A stretch of 64,000 nucleotides of DNA from an uncultured Clostridium sp. (GCA_947648215.1 CANSMW010000004.1:56380-120379), one strand, 5' to 3'; counted from the first letter of the stretch, positions 8,960 through 19,445 are shown. Translations and numbers: made by a program. The notes: generated from the sequence alone by a model not told the origin.

Positions 8960-9751
8960 TTACTCATTTAATAATTCTTCATATACTGCTACTTCTAGTA
9001 AATCTTCCAATGTACTTTTGCAATTGTTCTTTACTCTGTTCTGTTTTTCTTCTAAATTGTCAATATTTACTACTGAAATGATTTGTGGACTATATATTTT
9101 GTTATAATCTTCTTCATTCATTACACAATTTATATTCAAATCACAAACCATTCCATTGCATCTATAATAGGAATGGTAGTACAAATCATGAAACATCGTA
9201 GAACATTTGGCTGTCACTGCTTCTCCTTCTTTTAAGCATTTAAGCAGGAATAATGTATTTACATGGCAATTTCTATTTAAATCTCCTTTTTCAATATATT
9301 CTATAATTTCCTTATTTTCAATATAATACTCATTCGCAAAGAAAAAATTATATTTTCCTAAACAAGATTCTATATTGATAGAGCCATTTTCCATATCGTA
9401 TACCTTGTTAATCATTCCTACATCAATCAACCCATCTACAAAAGCTTGTACATTACTTGCATTTTGGGTAATCTTTTTTATCGTATAATCTAAATATGTT
9501 TTATCATTAAATGCATATCTACTTAAAATTTGATGAAATTCCTCAAAAAATTGAGGTTGCGCCACTGTTAATTGAAACAAACAATCAAAAACATCATAAT
9601 CATTATGTGCAAATTTATTTTCTTTTCTAAAATCCACATTGCAAAACTCACTATACTCATCAACAACTTTTTTAAAAATTTCCATCTGCTTTGTTTTATT
9701 TTCTGCTTCCCAATTATCACAAATGAAATCTAAATCGATTTTTTCTTTCAT
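8960..9751 (-). CDS. hypothetical protein, 263 aa
   Basis: A soluble acidic protein with no membrane helix and six or more cysteines spread along it. It opens MKEKIDLDFICDNWEAENKT. I recognise no domain. It sits in the accessory stretch downstream of the large repeat protein and has normal host-like AT-rich codon use and no in-frame CGG. The 276 bp upstream (9752-10027) holds no gene but carries part of a direct repeat shared with the lysS 3' end. Confidence 0.6.
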   Translation of the reverse strand: MKEKIDLDFICDNWEAENKTKQMEIFKKVVDEYSEFCNVDFRKENKFAHNDYDVFDCLFQLTVAQPQFFEEFHQILSRYAFNDKTYLDYTIKKITQNASNVQAFVDGLIDVGMINKVYDMENGSINIESCLGKYNFFFANEYYIENKEIIEYIEKGDLNRNCHVNTLFLLKCLKEGEAVTAKCSTMFHDLYYHSYYRCNGMVCDLNINCVMNEEDYNKIYSPQIISVVNIDNLEEKQNRVKNNCKSTLEDLLEVAVYEELLNE

Positions 9752-9932
9752 AATTTTTCTCCTCTACTTTGAATAGTATTAAGATATTTCATATCATTAT
9801 ATCCTATCCATAATATAATTTTAGCTTACACAAGTGGTTTCATTGACCTTTTAGCAAATTCGTTGTAACCTGCTCTATTGTGATTGTTTTTGGTGTTTTT
9901 TATTGTTCAAAAACTGTTATTTTAATGCTACC

Positions 9933-9965
9933 CGATTGAATTTATTAAAACTCATTAAACTTTAT
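9933..9965. repeat. direct repeat resembling the 3' end of lysS (copy 1)
   Basis: Read on the minus strand, this contains GTTTAATGAGTTTTAATA followed closely by GTAGCATTAAAATA. The first block also occurs at the lysS stop (12690-12710) and the second at 12584-12597, so similar sequence flanks the 781-aa gene on both sides. Confidence 0.5.
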
Positions 9966-10027
9966 TAGCAATTTTCTATCTTTAAATTTACATTACATAC
10001 TATACTATATTTTAATGAAAATTTCAA

Positions 10028-12373
10028 TTAAATTTCTATTTCTTCTTTTTTCTTCATTTTCATATAGAATTCTTGCATTTTTAATACTAATTCATTTTTG
10101 TCACATTCTAATCTCAAAGCTTCTTTCTCTAATATATCATCCACATCATATCCACTTTCAATTTTTTTTAATATTCTAGTTATAATTTTTTCAATACTTT
10201 CTTTGTTATCTTCCCCATTTTCTTCTAGCCCTTTCAATGTTTCTTCTTCAACATTTGTTATTTCATCACGTATCTCTAAATCATCTTCTGAATTGTAGTA
10301 ATACTTAGTAATAGATGTTTTTCTCACACCAAAATTATCTATTATTATTTTTCCTTTTAGAGCCAGTCTTGTTCTTTGTTTTATTCTAGTTAATAAAGTG
10401 TCTTCATCTTCCTCATAATTTGCTTCTAAATCACCACATTTTTCTATTATGTACAATGTTGCCTCTGCTGCATACTCTTCATCCATTCCTTTTAATCCAT
10501 ATTTCCTACATAATCCTCTTGCTATAACTTTAGCCATTCTCATAATTTCACTATCATATTTTTTTGTAAATTCTGCTGAACAGCTTATCTTTCTTTCTCC
10601 ATACCATAATCCCTGCTTTTCTTCTATTAGTTTTTTTAGTTTTCCTGTATCAATAAAGTATATGCTTAATATATATTTAGCAAATTCTTCAAAACTAATT
10701 TTATTTTCCTCACAAAAACCTTTCATTTCTTCTAAAGTATGAAAACTTACTTCTTTTCCTTTTACACTTTCTTTAAAATTGATTTTTGCCTTTTTTATCC
10801 TTCTATTTAAAATAGGTACTTTTAAACCTTTCACCAATAGGCTATATTCTATTCCAAGTATTTGAGCGAATTTTCTTTTGGTTACTTTGTTTTCGAATTT
10901 TTTATATAGTTTTTCAAATTCTTCTAGCTCTACCTTATATCCAATATAATATCCATCTTTGTGTAATGTTTCAAATAAATTATTTGTAAATTCTTCTTCT
11001 CCAATTTCAAGTGTGATTTTCGTTTTTTTAGATTTCATATCTTTAAATTGTATTCTTGATTTATGTAAAATTTGTTCTGCATAATCCTTTTTAGATAATC
11101 TAATTGGATATCTCGTATATATTTCATTAAATATGTTTATATCTATTTTTTCTCCAACTCTATAATTCTGTTTTATTTCTCCTTGAATTTGTTTAATTTC
11201 TTCATTTAAAATTATCTCATTTTTCAAAATAATTGCAGTTCTATCTTTTATATATTTTAGTTGCTGGTAATTCTTTTGCGTAATATCTAGTATCTTTTCT
11301 GCAAATTCCGCTTCACTAAGTGGGAAGTAATTTTCATCATATATCTTCTTTAATTCTTTATAGCTTATCCTTTGTCCTATATATAAGTTGTTCTGTTCTA
11401 TAACTTTTTTTCTAAATTCTAGTATCGATTTTTCCGTTACCTTTAAATTCTTTAAAATTACCGCTTTTTGTCCATTGGACTTTATTGTCCTAAGAGCTAT
11501 TTCCGTTATATCTAACATCCTTTTTGCAAATTCAACTTCTGATAAAGGAGTATAATATTTATCAAAAATTTCTCTAAATTTATTGTAGTCTATTAAATCT
11601 TGCTTATGAAGTCCTTCTGTTACAATTATCTTTTTCTTTACTTCTTCTATAGTCTCATCACTTAGCGACTCATTAGATAAAATCCATACAGTTTTCTCGG
11701 GATTATATCTAGCTTCATTATATGATTTAAACGAGACATCTAAAATTCTTAGCATAAACTCAGTTTCTGATAACACTATATAGTTTCTATCAAATATTTC
11801 TCTGCACATAGCATAAGTTAGAGAGTCTTTTATATGTAAATTTTCTTTCCTTAATACTTCTCTCCTAAAGCTTAACACTTCTTCTTCACTTATTCCTTCA
11901 TTAGTCAATATCCTAGTTTTTGATTTACTGTCTTTTTTTATGTGTTTCTGATTTAACTCTAAAATATCAAGTATTTCCTTATAGTAATCACTTTCTTTTA
12001 GTGGCAAGTAATATTCTTCGCTATCAAAAATTGCCTTAATCTCTGCAATTGACATCATATCTTCTCTATGTAATCTTTTGCTTCTTATCACTTTTTGCCT
12101 CATTGCTTGTATTTGCTCTATATCAATTTCATATTGTCTTAAAATTCTTGGTGCTTGATTTACAAATTTCATTGCTTTGTATGATGAATTAGTCAACTCT
12201 AGTATTTGTTCTGCAAATTCTCTTTCTTTCAATTCTATACTATATTTAGCTAAAATTCCTTTTGATGATTGATATATTTCTAAAAATCTTTCATAACTTA
12301 TATGATCGAATTTATGAAGCTTAAACTTTTTTATAATTGCATTTTTACATTTTAGTAATTGTTCATTTTGCAT
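10028..12373 (-). CDS. large protein with tandem ~80-aa repeats and a sigma-like C-terminal region
   Basis: I do not recognise this 781-aa protein. About six imperfect repeats of 75-85 residues fill positions 15-500. Each has the pattern L-H/Y-x5-Y-x5-I-F-D-x3-Y-x2-L-S-E-x-E-F-A-x2-I-L-D-I, then a basic stretch ending in ILKN or similar (clear copies near residues 105, 185, 265, 345 and 420). Residues 600-690 form a helical region (MRMAKVIARGLCRKYGL ... LLTRIKQRTRLALKGKI) that loosely recalls sigma-factor region 2, and the tail is acidic. No membrane segment or signal is present. It is flanked by direct repeats matching the lysS 3' region. Function is unknown; nucleic-acid binding is only a guess. 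Confidence 0.65.
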   Translation of the reverse strand: MQNEQLLKCKNAIIKKFKLHKFDHISYERFLEIYQSSKGILAKYSIELKEREFAEQILELTNSSYKAMKFVNQAPRILRQYEIDIEQIQAMRQKVIRSKRLHREDMMSIAEIKAIFDSEEYYLPLKESDYYKEILDILELNQKHIKKDSKSKTRILTNEGISEEEVLSFRREVLRKENLHIKDSLTYAMCREIFDRNYIVLSETEFMLRILDVSFKSYNEARYNPEKTVWILSNESLSDETIEEVKKKIIVTEGLHKQDLIDYNKFREIFDKYYTPLSEVEFAKRMLDITEIALRTIKSNGQKAVILKNLKVTEKSILEFRKKVIEQNNLYIGQRISYKELKKIYDENYFPLSEAEFAEKILDITQKNYQQLKYIKDRTAIILKNEIILNEEIKQIQGEIKQNYRVGEKIDINIFNEIYTRYPIRLSKKDYAEQILHKSRIQFKDMKSKKTKITLEIGEEEFTNNLFETLHKDGYYIGYKVELEEFEKLYKKFENKVTKRKFAQILGIEYSLLVKGLKVPILNRRIKKAKINFKESVKGKEVSFHTLEEMKGFCEENKISFEEFAKYILSIYFIDTGKLKKLIEEKQGLWYGERKISCSAEFTKKYDSEIMRMAKVIARGLCRKYGLKGMDEEYAAEATLYIIEKCGDLEANYEEDEDTLLTRIKQRTRLALKGKIIIDNFGVRKTSITKYYYNSEDDLEIRDEITNVEEETLKGLEENGEDNKESIEKIITRILKKIESGYDVDDILEKEALRLECDKNELVLKMQEFYMKMKKKEEIEI

Positions 12374-12583
12374 ATTAATTGTTCCTTTTAAAATTTTCTA
12401 TATTTTTAATATCTTGTATAAATATGACTAAAAAGTTTTACTTTTTATTAAACTTTTTATTAAAAAGACGACAGGATATATTTCTATACCCTGTTTGTAA
12501 TGTAAATCTCCCTACTTAAATAGCAAGATTTTTCCATTCTTCACTTTTATAGATTATAAAATCATTATTTTTGCAATGCTATT

Positions 12584-12710
12584 TTAATGCTACTAGCTTA
12601 TTTTTAACAAATTTTACTTTTTTAGCAACTTTTATAATATTATTTATATCCTTACAGCTATGGAAGTTTTGCGAATTATAAATCGCTATTAAAACTCATT
12701 AAACGTTATT
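12584..12710. repeat. direct repeat resembling the 3' end of lysS (copy 2)
   Basis: On the minus strand, GTTTAATGAGTTTTAATA overlaps the lysS stop, and GTAGCATTAAAATA follows about 90 bp later. The same two blocks recur, more closely spaced, at 9933-9965. The 12374-12698 interval has no gene. Confidence 0.5.
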
Positions 12711-14207
12711 AAGTGGTTTCATAGTTGGGAATAGTAGCACATCACGAATTGAGGCTGAATCGGTTAGTAGCATGATTAATCGGTCAATTCCCATTCCTAA
12801 TCCACCTGTTGGTGGTAGACCGATTTCTAGACTTTGTACAAAGTCTTCGTCCATCATGTTGGCTTCTTCGTCTCCTGCTTCTCTTGCTTCTACTTGTTTT
12901 TTGAATCTTTCGTATTGGTCGATTGGATCGTTTAATTCTGAATAAGCGTTGCCATACTCTCTTCCTCCAATGAATAATTCAAATCGCTCGGTTAGTCTTG
13001 GGTCTGTTGGTTTTCTTTTGGTTAATGGTGATACTTCTACTGGGTAATCGTAAATAAAGGTTGGCTCTATTAGGGTTTCTTCTACATATTCTTCAAAGAA
13101 AATGTTAATGATGTTTCCTCTTGTTTTTTTGATATCATCTACTTGTAATTTTCTTTCTTCGGCTAGTTTTACTGCTTCTTCGTCTGTATTAATTTGGCTA
13201 AAGTCAATTCCCGTTACTTCTTTAATGGCATCAATCATCGTAATTCTTTTCCAAGATGGCGTTAAATCAATCTCCGTTCCTTGATAGGTAATCTTTGTGG
13301 TTCCTAGAATATTTTTGGCAATGGTAGATACCATTTCTTCGGTAATATTCATCATATCATTGTAATCTTCATAGGCAGCATATAATTCCATAGAAGTAAA
13401 TTCTGGATTGTGTTTTAAATCCATTCCTTCATTTCGGAATAGTCTTCCTATTTCATATACTTTGTCAAACCCACCAACAATTAATCTTTTTAAGTATAAT
13501 TCTGGTGCAATTCTTAAATACATATCAATATCTAATGCATTATGATGTGTTACAAATGGTCTTGCGGTTGCTCCTCCCGCAATGGTATTTAGAATTGGGG
13601 TTTCTACTTCTATATAACCTTTTGTATCTAAGAAATCTCTCATTTCTTTTATAATACGGCTTCTTAATTCAAAGGTCTTTTTTACTTCTGGATTTACGAT
13701 TAAATCCGTATATCTTTGACGGTAACGTAAATCTGGATCTTTTAACCCATGGAATTTTTCTGGAAGTGGTCGTAAGGATTTGGTAAGTAGTGTTACACTT
13801 TTGGCATGTACCGATATTTCTTCGGTTCTGGTTTTAAAAACAAAACCAGTAATACCTATAATATCACCAATATCATAGGTTTTAAATTCTTTGTAACTTT
13901 CTTCTCCTAAATCATTAATACTAACATAGCTTTGTATTTTTTCATCACAATCTTGAATGGTACAAAAAGAGGCTTTTCCCATAATTCTTTTTGCAATAAT
14001 TCTTCCTGCAATTGTTACATCTTTTTCCTCAAATTCTTCAAATTTTTCCTTTATTTCTCCTGCTGTATTGGTCCTATCGAACTTCGTAATTTCAAATGGA
14101 TTTTTTCCATTTTGTTGTAACTCCTCTAATTTCTCTTTTCTTACTTGCATAAGATGATTTACATCTAATTCTTGTTCTTCATTTACATTATTTTCTTTTT
14201 CGCTCAT
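12699..14207 (-). CDS. lysS: lysyl-tRNA synthetase, class II
   Basis: Charges tRNA-Lys in the cytoplasm. An N-terminal OB-fold anticodon-binding domain spans roughly residues 60-165 ([19 protein letters not shown]). The class II catalytic core follows: motif 1 near 185, motif 2 around 255-275 ([20 protein letters not shown]) and motif 3 near the end ([15 protein letters not shown]). Length (502 aa) is normal. An acidic N-terminal extension of about 20 residues precedes the conserved part. All CCG trinucleotides in it fall out of frame. It is essential and intact, which makes it a useful control for the CGG analysis. Confidence 0.96.
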   Translation of the reverse strand: MSEKENNVNEEQELDVNHLMQVRKEKLEELQQNGKNPFEITKFDRTNTAGEIKEKFEEFEEKDVTIAGRIIAKRIMGKASFCTIQDCDEKIQSYVSINDLGEESYKEFKTYDIGDIIGITGFVFKTRTEEISVHAKSVTLLTKSLRPLPEKFHGLKDPDLRYRQRYTDLIVNPEVKKTFELRSRIIKEMRDFLDTKGYIEVETPILNTIAGGATARPFVTHHNALDIDMYLRIAPELYLKRLIVGGFDKVYEIGRLFRNEGMDLKHNPEFTSMELYAAYEDYNDMMNITEEMVSTIAKNILGTTKITYQGTEIDLTPSWKRITMIDAIKEVTGIDFSQINTDEEAVKLAEERKLQVDDIKKTRGNIINIFFEEYVEETLIEPTFIYDYPVEVSPLTKRKPTDPRLTERFELFIGGREYGNAYSELNDPIDQYERFKKQVEAREAGDEEANMMDEDFVQSLEIGLPPTGGLGMGIDRLIMLLTDSASIRDVLLFPTMKPLNNV

Positions 14208-14267
14208 TTTCTCTCCTATCCTTTCTATGATATCTTATTATACCCCAGAAACTCGCTAATGTAAAGG

Positions 14268-14303
14268 AAAAAAGCGAAGAAATTATCCTTTCTTCGCTTT
14301 TCC
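14268..14303. terminator. bidirectional hairpin downstream of the SleB-like gene
   Basis: AAAGCGAAGAAA pairs with TTTCTTCGCTTT, with A and T runs on both sides. It ends the transcript of the upstream hydrolase gene. Confidence 0.7.
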
Positions 14304-14305
14304 CC

Positions 14306-15028
14306 TTAACCCCAGTATCGCCAGAAAGTATTGCCACCAATTTCAACAGACACTTTAATTTCATCATATCTGCCTTTAGCATACACTTCTTCGGATACTC
14401 CATCGAGGTTTGAGAAGTACAAGGCTCCGCCTTTCCAGTACTTTTCAGAATACAGTCCTTGCCGAAAAGCTTCTGCTTTTAGAAGTTTCTCTGTTTCATT
14501 TGATTCTTCTACAAATACTTTTTGGTAGACTGCCTCCATTTCGGGAACAATTTCTAGATCAATTGGATTACCCTTCTGATCCACAGGAACTCCATCTTGA
14601 ATAGTTTGAAATTGACCATCTTGATTGCATACTTCAATTACATCGTTTGGAAATTTAGGGTCTTTTGTCCGATTGCGGATTACTTCTGCGGTTCCTATTT
14701 GATTTTTCTGTTTTGTTCCAGATTCCAAATAGATAACTGCCTCCACAATCTCCTTTTTCTTTTCTTCTTCTTCCTTTGCTCTTAACATATCCTCTTGATG
14801 AATGGACATGAATTTCTTAGGAACCACCTCGCCTGTTTTCTCCTGCTTTTGCTGTTTTGGTTTCTCCATTGTTCCTTCCATGGATACTTCTGGGAGAACA
14901 TCTAAGAGATATTGTTCTAATGATGATAAAGGTTTTCTAAACATTAGCAACACAAAAGTTGCAATAATGCCTCCCCTCACCACTAGTTCAAAACTCTCCC
15001 GAATTTTCTCCATGCTGTAATGCTGCAT
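14306..15028 (-). CDS. SleB-type cell-wall hydrolase with in-frame arginine CGG codons (foreign-looking)
   Basis: Likely peptidoglycan hydrolase of the Hydrolase_2/SleB family, membrane-anchored by a helix at about residues 15-32. The catalytic-domain signature is present: GTAEVIRNRTKDPKFPNDVI (near residue 112) and GQFQTI, ending with IGGNTFWRYWG. The start is the ATG at 15028, downstream of AGGAGG. This gene is unlike most of its neighbours because it contains three CGG codons in frame (14999, 14669, 14462), one of them the family-conserved Arg of VIRNR. None can be shifted without destroying the domain. I infer recent acquisition from a donor that reads CGG as Arg. Whether the host translates it correctly is unknown. 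Confidence 0.75.
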   Translation of the reverse strand: MQHYSMEKIRESFELVVRGGIIATFVLLMFRKPLSSLEQYLLDVLPEVSMEGTMEKPKQQKQEKTGEVVPKKFMSIHQEDMLRAKEEEEKKKEIVEAVIYLESGTKQKNQIGTAEVIRNRTKDPKFPNDVIEVCNQDGQFQTIQDGVPVDQKGNPIDLEIVPEMEAVYQKVFVEESNETEKLLKAEAFRQGLYSEKYWKGGALYFSNLDGVSEEVYAKGRYDEIKVSVEIGGNTFWRYWG

Positions 15029-15242
15029 TGTGCTCTCTTGCCCTCCTTTAAAAAAAGTTTTTCCTTTGCTCGTTTCCCTCCATACTACAAGAAACTTTTC
15101 TACAAAGGGCATTGGTTTATTGCCAATGACTTCCAATTATTATACCATTAGTTTCCTGTAATGTCTAGCCGAATTACTCTTATGGTAACTTTTTGTCGAA
15201 ACGGAGAAAGCAAAGAGTGCAAACCTTGCTTCTCCTTGCTTT

Positions 15243-16037
15243 TTATGGTAGTTGTACCTCTGCTACAACTACTTCCATATTATCTTCTGTTGTCACATTT
15301 AGATCTGTCAAACAACAGAAATACTGATTATAGATATGGGCATACGTTCCGCCTCCTTGCTCAGATTGTGACTGAAAAATCATATCTGCTGGACCAATCG
15401 GACCATTTTGAAGAAGTTCTCTTGCCCACTGCATTGTTTCTTCTGGTATTGGTTCTGTGTATAATTTACCAATACTTGAATACTGCCCCGGAGCATATAT
15501 GACATCTCTTATTGAATTTGCTCCCATATAATGCATATTTCTCCGATGAATAATGACACTTCCACATAATAAATGTGCCATTCGTGCCTCTTCTGGAGAA
15601 ACATATACACGAGTGATTCCCTCCTCAAGATGCATAATCTGCGCTAAAAGCATTTCATCTGATGTATCAACTGCTTGTACTTCTGCTTTAACCTCCATTT
15701 TTGTTGCAATTTTTTCATCTGCGTTTTGTATTGCTACATTTTCTCTTGCCATCAAAATTTCCTCCTCATGGATAGAAACAAATCTTTCTATTGTTCTTTC
15801 CGGAATTGGCAGAGTATCAATGTATCTGTCAAATGCCTCTTCGACAGATATTCTTTCTGGTACCACAAGTATTTCGTCTGTTACACCAAGTTCTCGTTCA
15901 AGACTTGCAATCTCGTGGTTTCCTATCCGTGTAATAAGGCATACAACAAATAGAAAAGCAATTGTGCAAATAGGCATTATTTGAGCCAGTAACCGCCATA
16001 TAAAATCTCCAAATGTTTCTCTTTGTAATGTAATCAT
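15243..16037 (-). CDS. membrane protein related to its SleB-like neighbour, with in-frame arginine CGG
   Basis: This protein shares layout with the next gene: a basic N-terminus, a membrane helix (about residues 20-40), a linker with the similar phrase FVSIHEEEILMARE, and a C-terminal domain beginning LLAQIMHLEEGIT that resembles a degenerate cell-wall hydrolase fold. The start is the ATG at 16037, behind GAGAGGAGAAAAAAC, rather than the upstream ATG at 16064. Three CGG codons lie in frame (15993, 15927, 15543) and are read as Arg (WRLLAQ, TRIGNH, HRRNMH). With its neighbour it forms an island of about 1.9 kb between lysS and recN that does not follow the CGG rule of the surrounding genes. 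Confidence 0.7.
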   Translation of the reverse strand: MITLQRETFGDFIWRLLAQIMPICTIAFLFVVCLITRIGNHEIASLERELGVTDEILVVPERISVEEAFDRYIDTLPIPERTIERFVSIHEEEILMARENVAIQNADEKIATKMEVKAEVQAVDTSDEMLLAQIMHLEEGITRVYVSPEEARMAHLLCGSVIIHRRNMHYMGANSIRDVIYAPGQYSSIGKLYTEPIPEETMQWARELLQNGPIGPADMIFQSQSEQGGGTYAHIYNQYFCCLTDLNVTTEDNMEVVVAEVQLP

Positions 16038-16210
16038 GTTTTTTCTCCTCTCATGAGTTTCCATACTGGAAACTTATTTTTTACGTAAAAATACCTATCT
16101 CTATTATACCACTTTATCAACATAAAGTCCAATTTATGTCTATTTTTTTCATGCATTGCCATTTCAAAGCTGCTTTATGGTAAACTTATATTTCATCTCA
16201 CCACATATTG

Positions 16211-16242
16211 AAAAAGTGCCCTATTTTTAGGCGGCACTTTTT
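16211..16242. terminator. recN terminator hairpin
   Basis: AAAAAGTGCC and GGCACTTTTT (with CTATTTTTAGGC between) form a stem that overlaps the recN stop codon and is followed by Ts on the recN strand. Confidence 0.65.
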
Positions 16243-17859
16243 CTTAGTTCTCTTGCATGTTCTAAGGCAATATTACTTACTTCTCCACTTGCAATTCTTG
16301 CAATTTCACGAATTGTTTCTTCTTCGTTTAATTTCTCGATACTTGTTTTTGTTATCTCGTTTTCTACCTTTTTACTAATATAGTAATTATAATCTCCTTT
16401 TGCTGCAATGGATGCTAAATGAGTAATACATAATACTTGGTGATGATTTGCAATTTGTTTCATTTTACCTGCTACTCGGTTTGCTGCAATTCCACTAATT
16501 CCCGTATCAATTTCATCAAAAATAAGAATTGGTACTTGGTCTACGCCAGCAAGTACATGTTTTATGGCTAGCATAATTCGAGACATTTCTCCTCCTGAGG
16601 CAATTTTCGTAAGTGGTTTAAAATCATCTCCTGTATTTGTTTTAATAAAGAATTCTACTTTATCTAAACCATTTTTATGAAAATGGTTGTCTTCATCAAA
16701 TTCAACTTGTATTTGAAAGCTTGCTTGTTTCATTTCTAAATCTTGTAGTTCTTCCGTAATCTTATTGGATAATACTTGAGCATTATGGGTTCTTGCCAAA
16801 TTCAGTTGTTTTGCGAATATGTGCATACTCTTTTCTAATTCTTCTCTTCTTTGTTTTAAAGCATTTCGGTATTCTTCTAAATTTTCAATTTGTTCAATTT
16901 CTTTTTTTATTTCTTCTCCATATGTTAAAATCTCTGGTATGGTATTTCCATATTTTCGTTTTAAAGAAAATATCAAATCCAATCTTGTTTCGATTTTACT
17001 TCGTTCTTCTTCATCAAATTCTGTATCTTCTTTTAAACTGCTAATATCTCTTGAAAATTCTTGTATATCATAGTAAATACTTCTTAAATTGTTTAGTTTT
17101 TCTTCATAAATAACATCCAAACCTTCTATTTTTTCTAATGCTCTTACTGCTTTTGAAATGGAATCAATTGCATTTTCCCCAATCTCAATATCCACTTCTT
17201 CTAAACCTTCTGTTATCTTTTCGGAATGTAACATTTTGGTTCGTATTGCCTCTAAACTTTCTTCTTCCCCTTCTTTTAGTTTTGCCTCTTCTATTTCATT
17301 TACTTGATATTGTAACAAATCTAGCTTTCTTTGCTTTTCTTTCTCATCTCCATAGTTTGCTTCTAGTTTAGCTTTTACTTCACAATATTCTTCGTACTGC
17401 TTTTGGTATTTTTCTTTTAGTGGCATTATTTCCTCTCCGCACAAACCCATCTAAATATTGAATATGAGAAGTAGTATCTAGTATGGTTTGGTTATCTTGT
17501 TGTCCATGAATATCAATAATATTTCTCATAAATTCCTTTAATTCATTAACCGTTACCATTCTTCCATTAATTTTACACAAATTTCTCCCATTTTGGTAAA
17601 TTTCTCTAGAAATAATGATATTCCCATCAATCGCATTTTCGTGGTTTGGCAAATACAAACATACTTCTACAAAAGAATACTCTTGTCCTTTTCTTATCAT
17701 TTCTTTTGAAAATCGTCCTCCTGAAATAATCGCCAAAGAGTCAATGATTAATGTTTTTCCTGCACCTGTTTCTCCTGTTAAAACATTTAATCCTTGGTTT
17801 AAGTTAATACTAATATCATCTATAATTCCAATATTTTTAATATGTAAATTTGATATCAT
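16227..17859 (-). CDS. recN: DNA repair ATPase RecN, needs +1 shift at a CGG codon
   Basis: SMC-like ATPase for double-strand-break repair. The start is the ATG at 17859 behind AGGAGG (MISNLHIKNIGIID). Walker A (GETGAGKT) is near residue 30. After residue 140 (QYLDGFV) the frame meets CGG at 17437-17439; skipping the C gives Gly-Glu-Glu-Ile-Met and restores the family sequence into the long coiled coil (about 145-370). The ABC signature LASGGEMSRIMLAIK and Walker B ILIFDEIDTGISG lie in the second half. Without the shift, Walker A is separated from Walker B and neither half could work as an ATPase. The restored length of 543 aa is normal. Confidence 0.9.
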
Positions 17860-17896
17860 TTTATTTCCTCCTATCTTAATTTTTTCGTAGACTACT

Positions 17897-18706
17897 TTAT
17901 ACACTTTTCCTTAGTTCTTTATGAGCCATCTCTACTATTTGTTTTATATTTTCTCTTTTCGCAAATAAATCAAACTCATTTTTTGTTTTTTGCATATATA
18001 GCAAATATTCGATATTCCCATTTCCACCCTTTATTGGTGAATACGCTAAACTTTGTATTGTAAAACCTAAACTGCTTGCATATAGCATTATCTTTTCAAT
18101 CACTTTTGCATGTATTTTTTTATCTTTTACAATTCCATTTTTGGTTAATGCTTCTGGTCCTGCTTCAAATTGTGGTTTAATTAATACTACCATTTCTCCA
18201 TTCTCTTTTAATAATTGATGGGATTTTTCCAATACTTGTGTTAAGGAAATAAATGAAACATCAATGGAAATAAAATCTACCTTTTCAATTTTTTCTTCTG
18301 AAACTTCTTTAATATTGGTTCCTTCTAAATTAACAACCCTCTTATCTTCTTTTAAAGAATCTACTAATTGCCCATGCCCAACATCAATGGCATATACTTT
18401 TCTTCCCCCATGTTGTAACATACAATCGGTAAATCCACCAGTAGATGCTCCAATATCCATTGCTATTTTTTCCTGTAAATCAATTCCAAATACTTCAATT
18501 GCTTTTTGTAGTTTTAGCCCACCTCGACTAACAAATCGCAACACCTCTCCTTTAATTTCTATCTTGCTTCTTTCTTCCACCATTTTACTTGGCTTATCTA
18601 TTAGCTCCCCCTCTACAAAAATGCACTTTTGTTTGATTGCATACTGTGCCTTTTGTCTGGTAGAAAAATGCTTCTTTTCCACTAATAAACAATCGATTCG
18701 TTTCAT
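17897..18706 (-). CDS. tlyA: TlyA-family rRNA 2'-O-methyltransferase
   Basis: Predicted 16S/23S rRNA ribose methyltransferase, also described as a hemolysin-like protein in older annotation. An N-terminal S4 RNA-binding domain (residues 1-60, MKRIDCLLVEKKHFSTRQKA) is followed by a FtsJ-type Rossmann domain with the SAM motif DIGASTGGFTDCMLQHG near residue 85 and the catalytic KPQFEAG near 180. Length (269 aa) is typical. It lies just upstream of recN, as it does in many Firmicutes. Confidence 0.92.
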   Translation of the reverse strand: MKRIDCLLVEKKHFSTRQKAQYAIKQKCIFVEGELIDKPSKMVEERSKIEIKGEVLRFVSRGGLKLQKAIEVFGIDLQEKIAMDIGASTGGFTDCMLQHGGRKVYAIDVGHGQLVDSLKEDKRVVNLEGTNIKEVSEEKIEKVDFISIDVSFISLTQVLEKSHQLLKENGEMVVLIKPQFEAGPEALTKNGIVKDKKIHAKVIEKIMLYASSLGFTIQSLAYSPIKGGNGNIEYLLYMQKTKNEFDLFAKRENIKQIVEMAHKELRKSV

Positions 18707-18774
18707 TCCTCTATCTCCTTAAAATCGCAAACAAATTTTTGTTTGTATTAATTATATCTCTTTTTTTTATTTTG

Positions 18775-19431
18775 TCAAGTCTTTTTATTAATAATTTCAT
18801 ATACTCTCTTTTTCAATTTATACTTTTTATTTTCTACTATAACAATTGTCCATAAATATATAATTATGAGTAGTATTGCAATATTTTCATATTTATAAAT
18901 TAAAACACTTGAACTCATTGTCAAAAGAATCATACTTATATTAGATATACAATTACTTATATTAACGCTCCTTTCTCTTCCTCCCAAAATACAAATAATA
19001 GATTTCAATACTCTTCCACCGTCTAGTGGATGAATAGGTAGTAAGTTAAATAGGGCAATTAGTAAATTGGCATAAATGATTTCTTGGTATAATGCGATTT
19101 CGAGTTTTTGACCAAATACCATCGTAATGACCATGATAATTATGTTTGTCATTGGTCCTGCAATAGCAATACATATTTTTTTGATTTGTAAAATGTTTCC
19201 TTTTGCAATTTTTTGGTTATATTCTTTTGGTAAAACCTCAAATTCTACACTTAAACCAAGTGGCTTAATTTTTAATGTTTTTGGCTTTAATCCCATGAAT
19301 ATGCCACAAATGAGATGTCCCATTTCATGTAGGAAGGCAAATACCATAAGCATGGCATACAGATGGATTTGTTTAGTAAAATAAAAGATAATGGCAAATA
19401 GAAATAGGTTTAGATTAATTTTTAGGCTCAT
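18775..19431 (-). CDS. spoIVFB: stage IV sporulation protein FB, M50 intramembrane protease
   Basis: Intramembrane zinc protease that cleaves pro-sigma-K in the outer forespore membrane in sporulating bacilli. The zinc motif HEMGH lies near residue 36, and the second motif LLPIHPLDGGRVLKS is near residue 130. Five or six hydrophobic segments fill the 218 aa. The gene directly follows an M23 (SpoIVFA-like) gene on the same strand with a 14-bp gap, the classic spoIVFA-spoIVFB pairing. BofA, the third partner, is at 41193. A sigK gene is not visible here. Confidence 0.87.
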   Translation of the reverse strand: MSLKINLNLFLFAIIFYFTKQIHLYAMLMVFAFLHEMGHLICGIFMGLKPKTLKIKPLGLSVEFEVLPKEYNQKIAKGNILQIKKICIAIAGPMTNIIIMVITMVFGQKLEIALYQEIIYANLLIALFNLLPIHPLDGGRVLKSIICILGGRERSVNISNCISNISMILLTMSSSVLIYKYENIAILLIIIYLWTIVIVENKKYKLKKRVYEIINKKT

Positions 19432-19445
19432 ATGTATTCCTTTCT

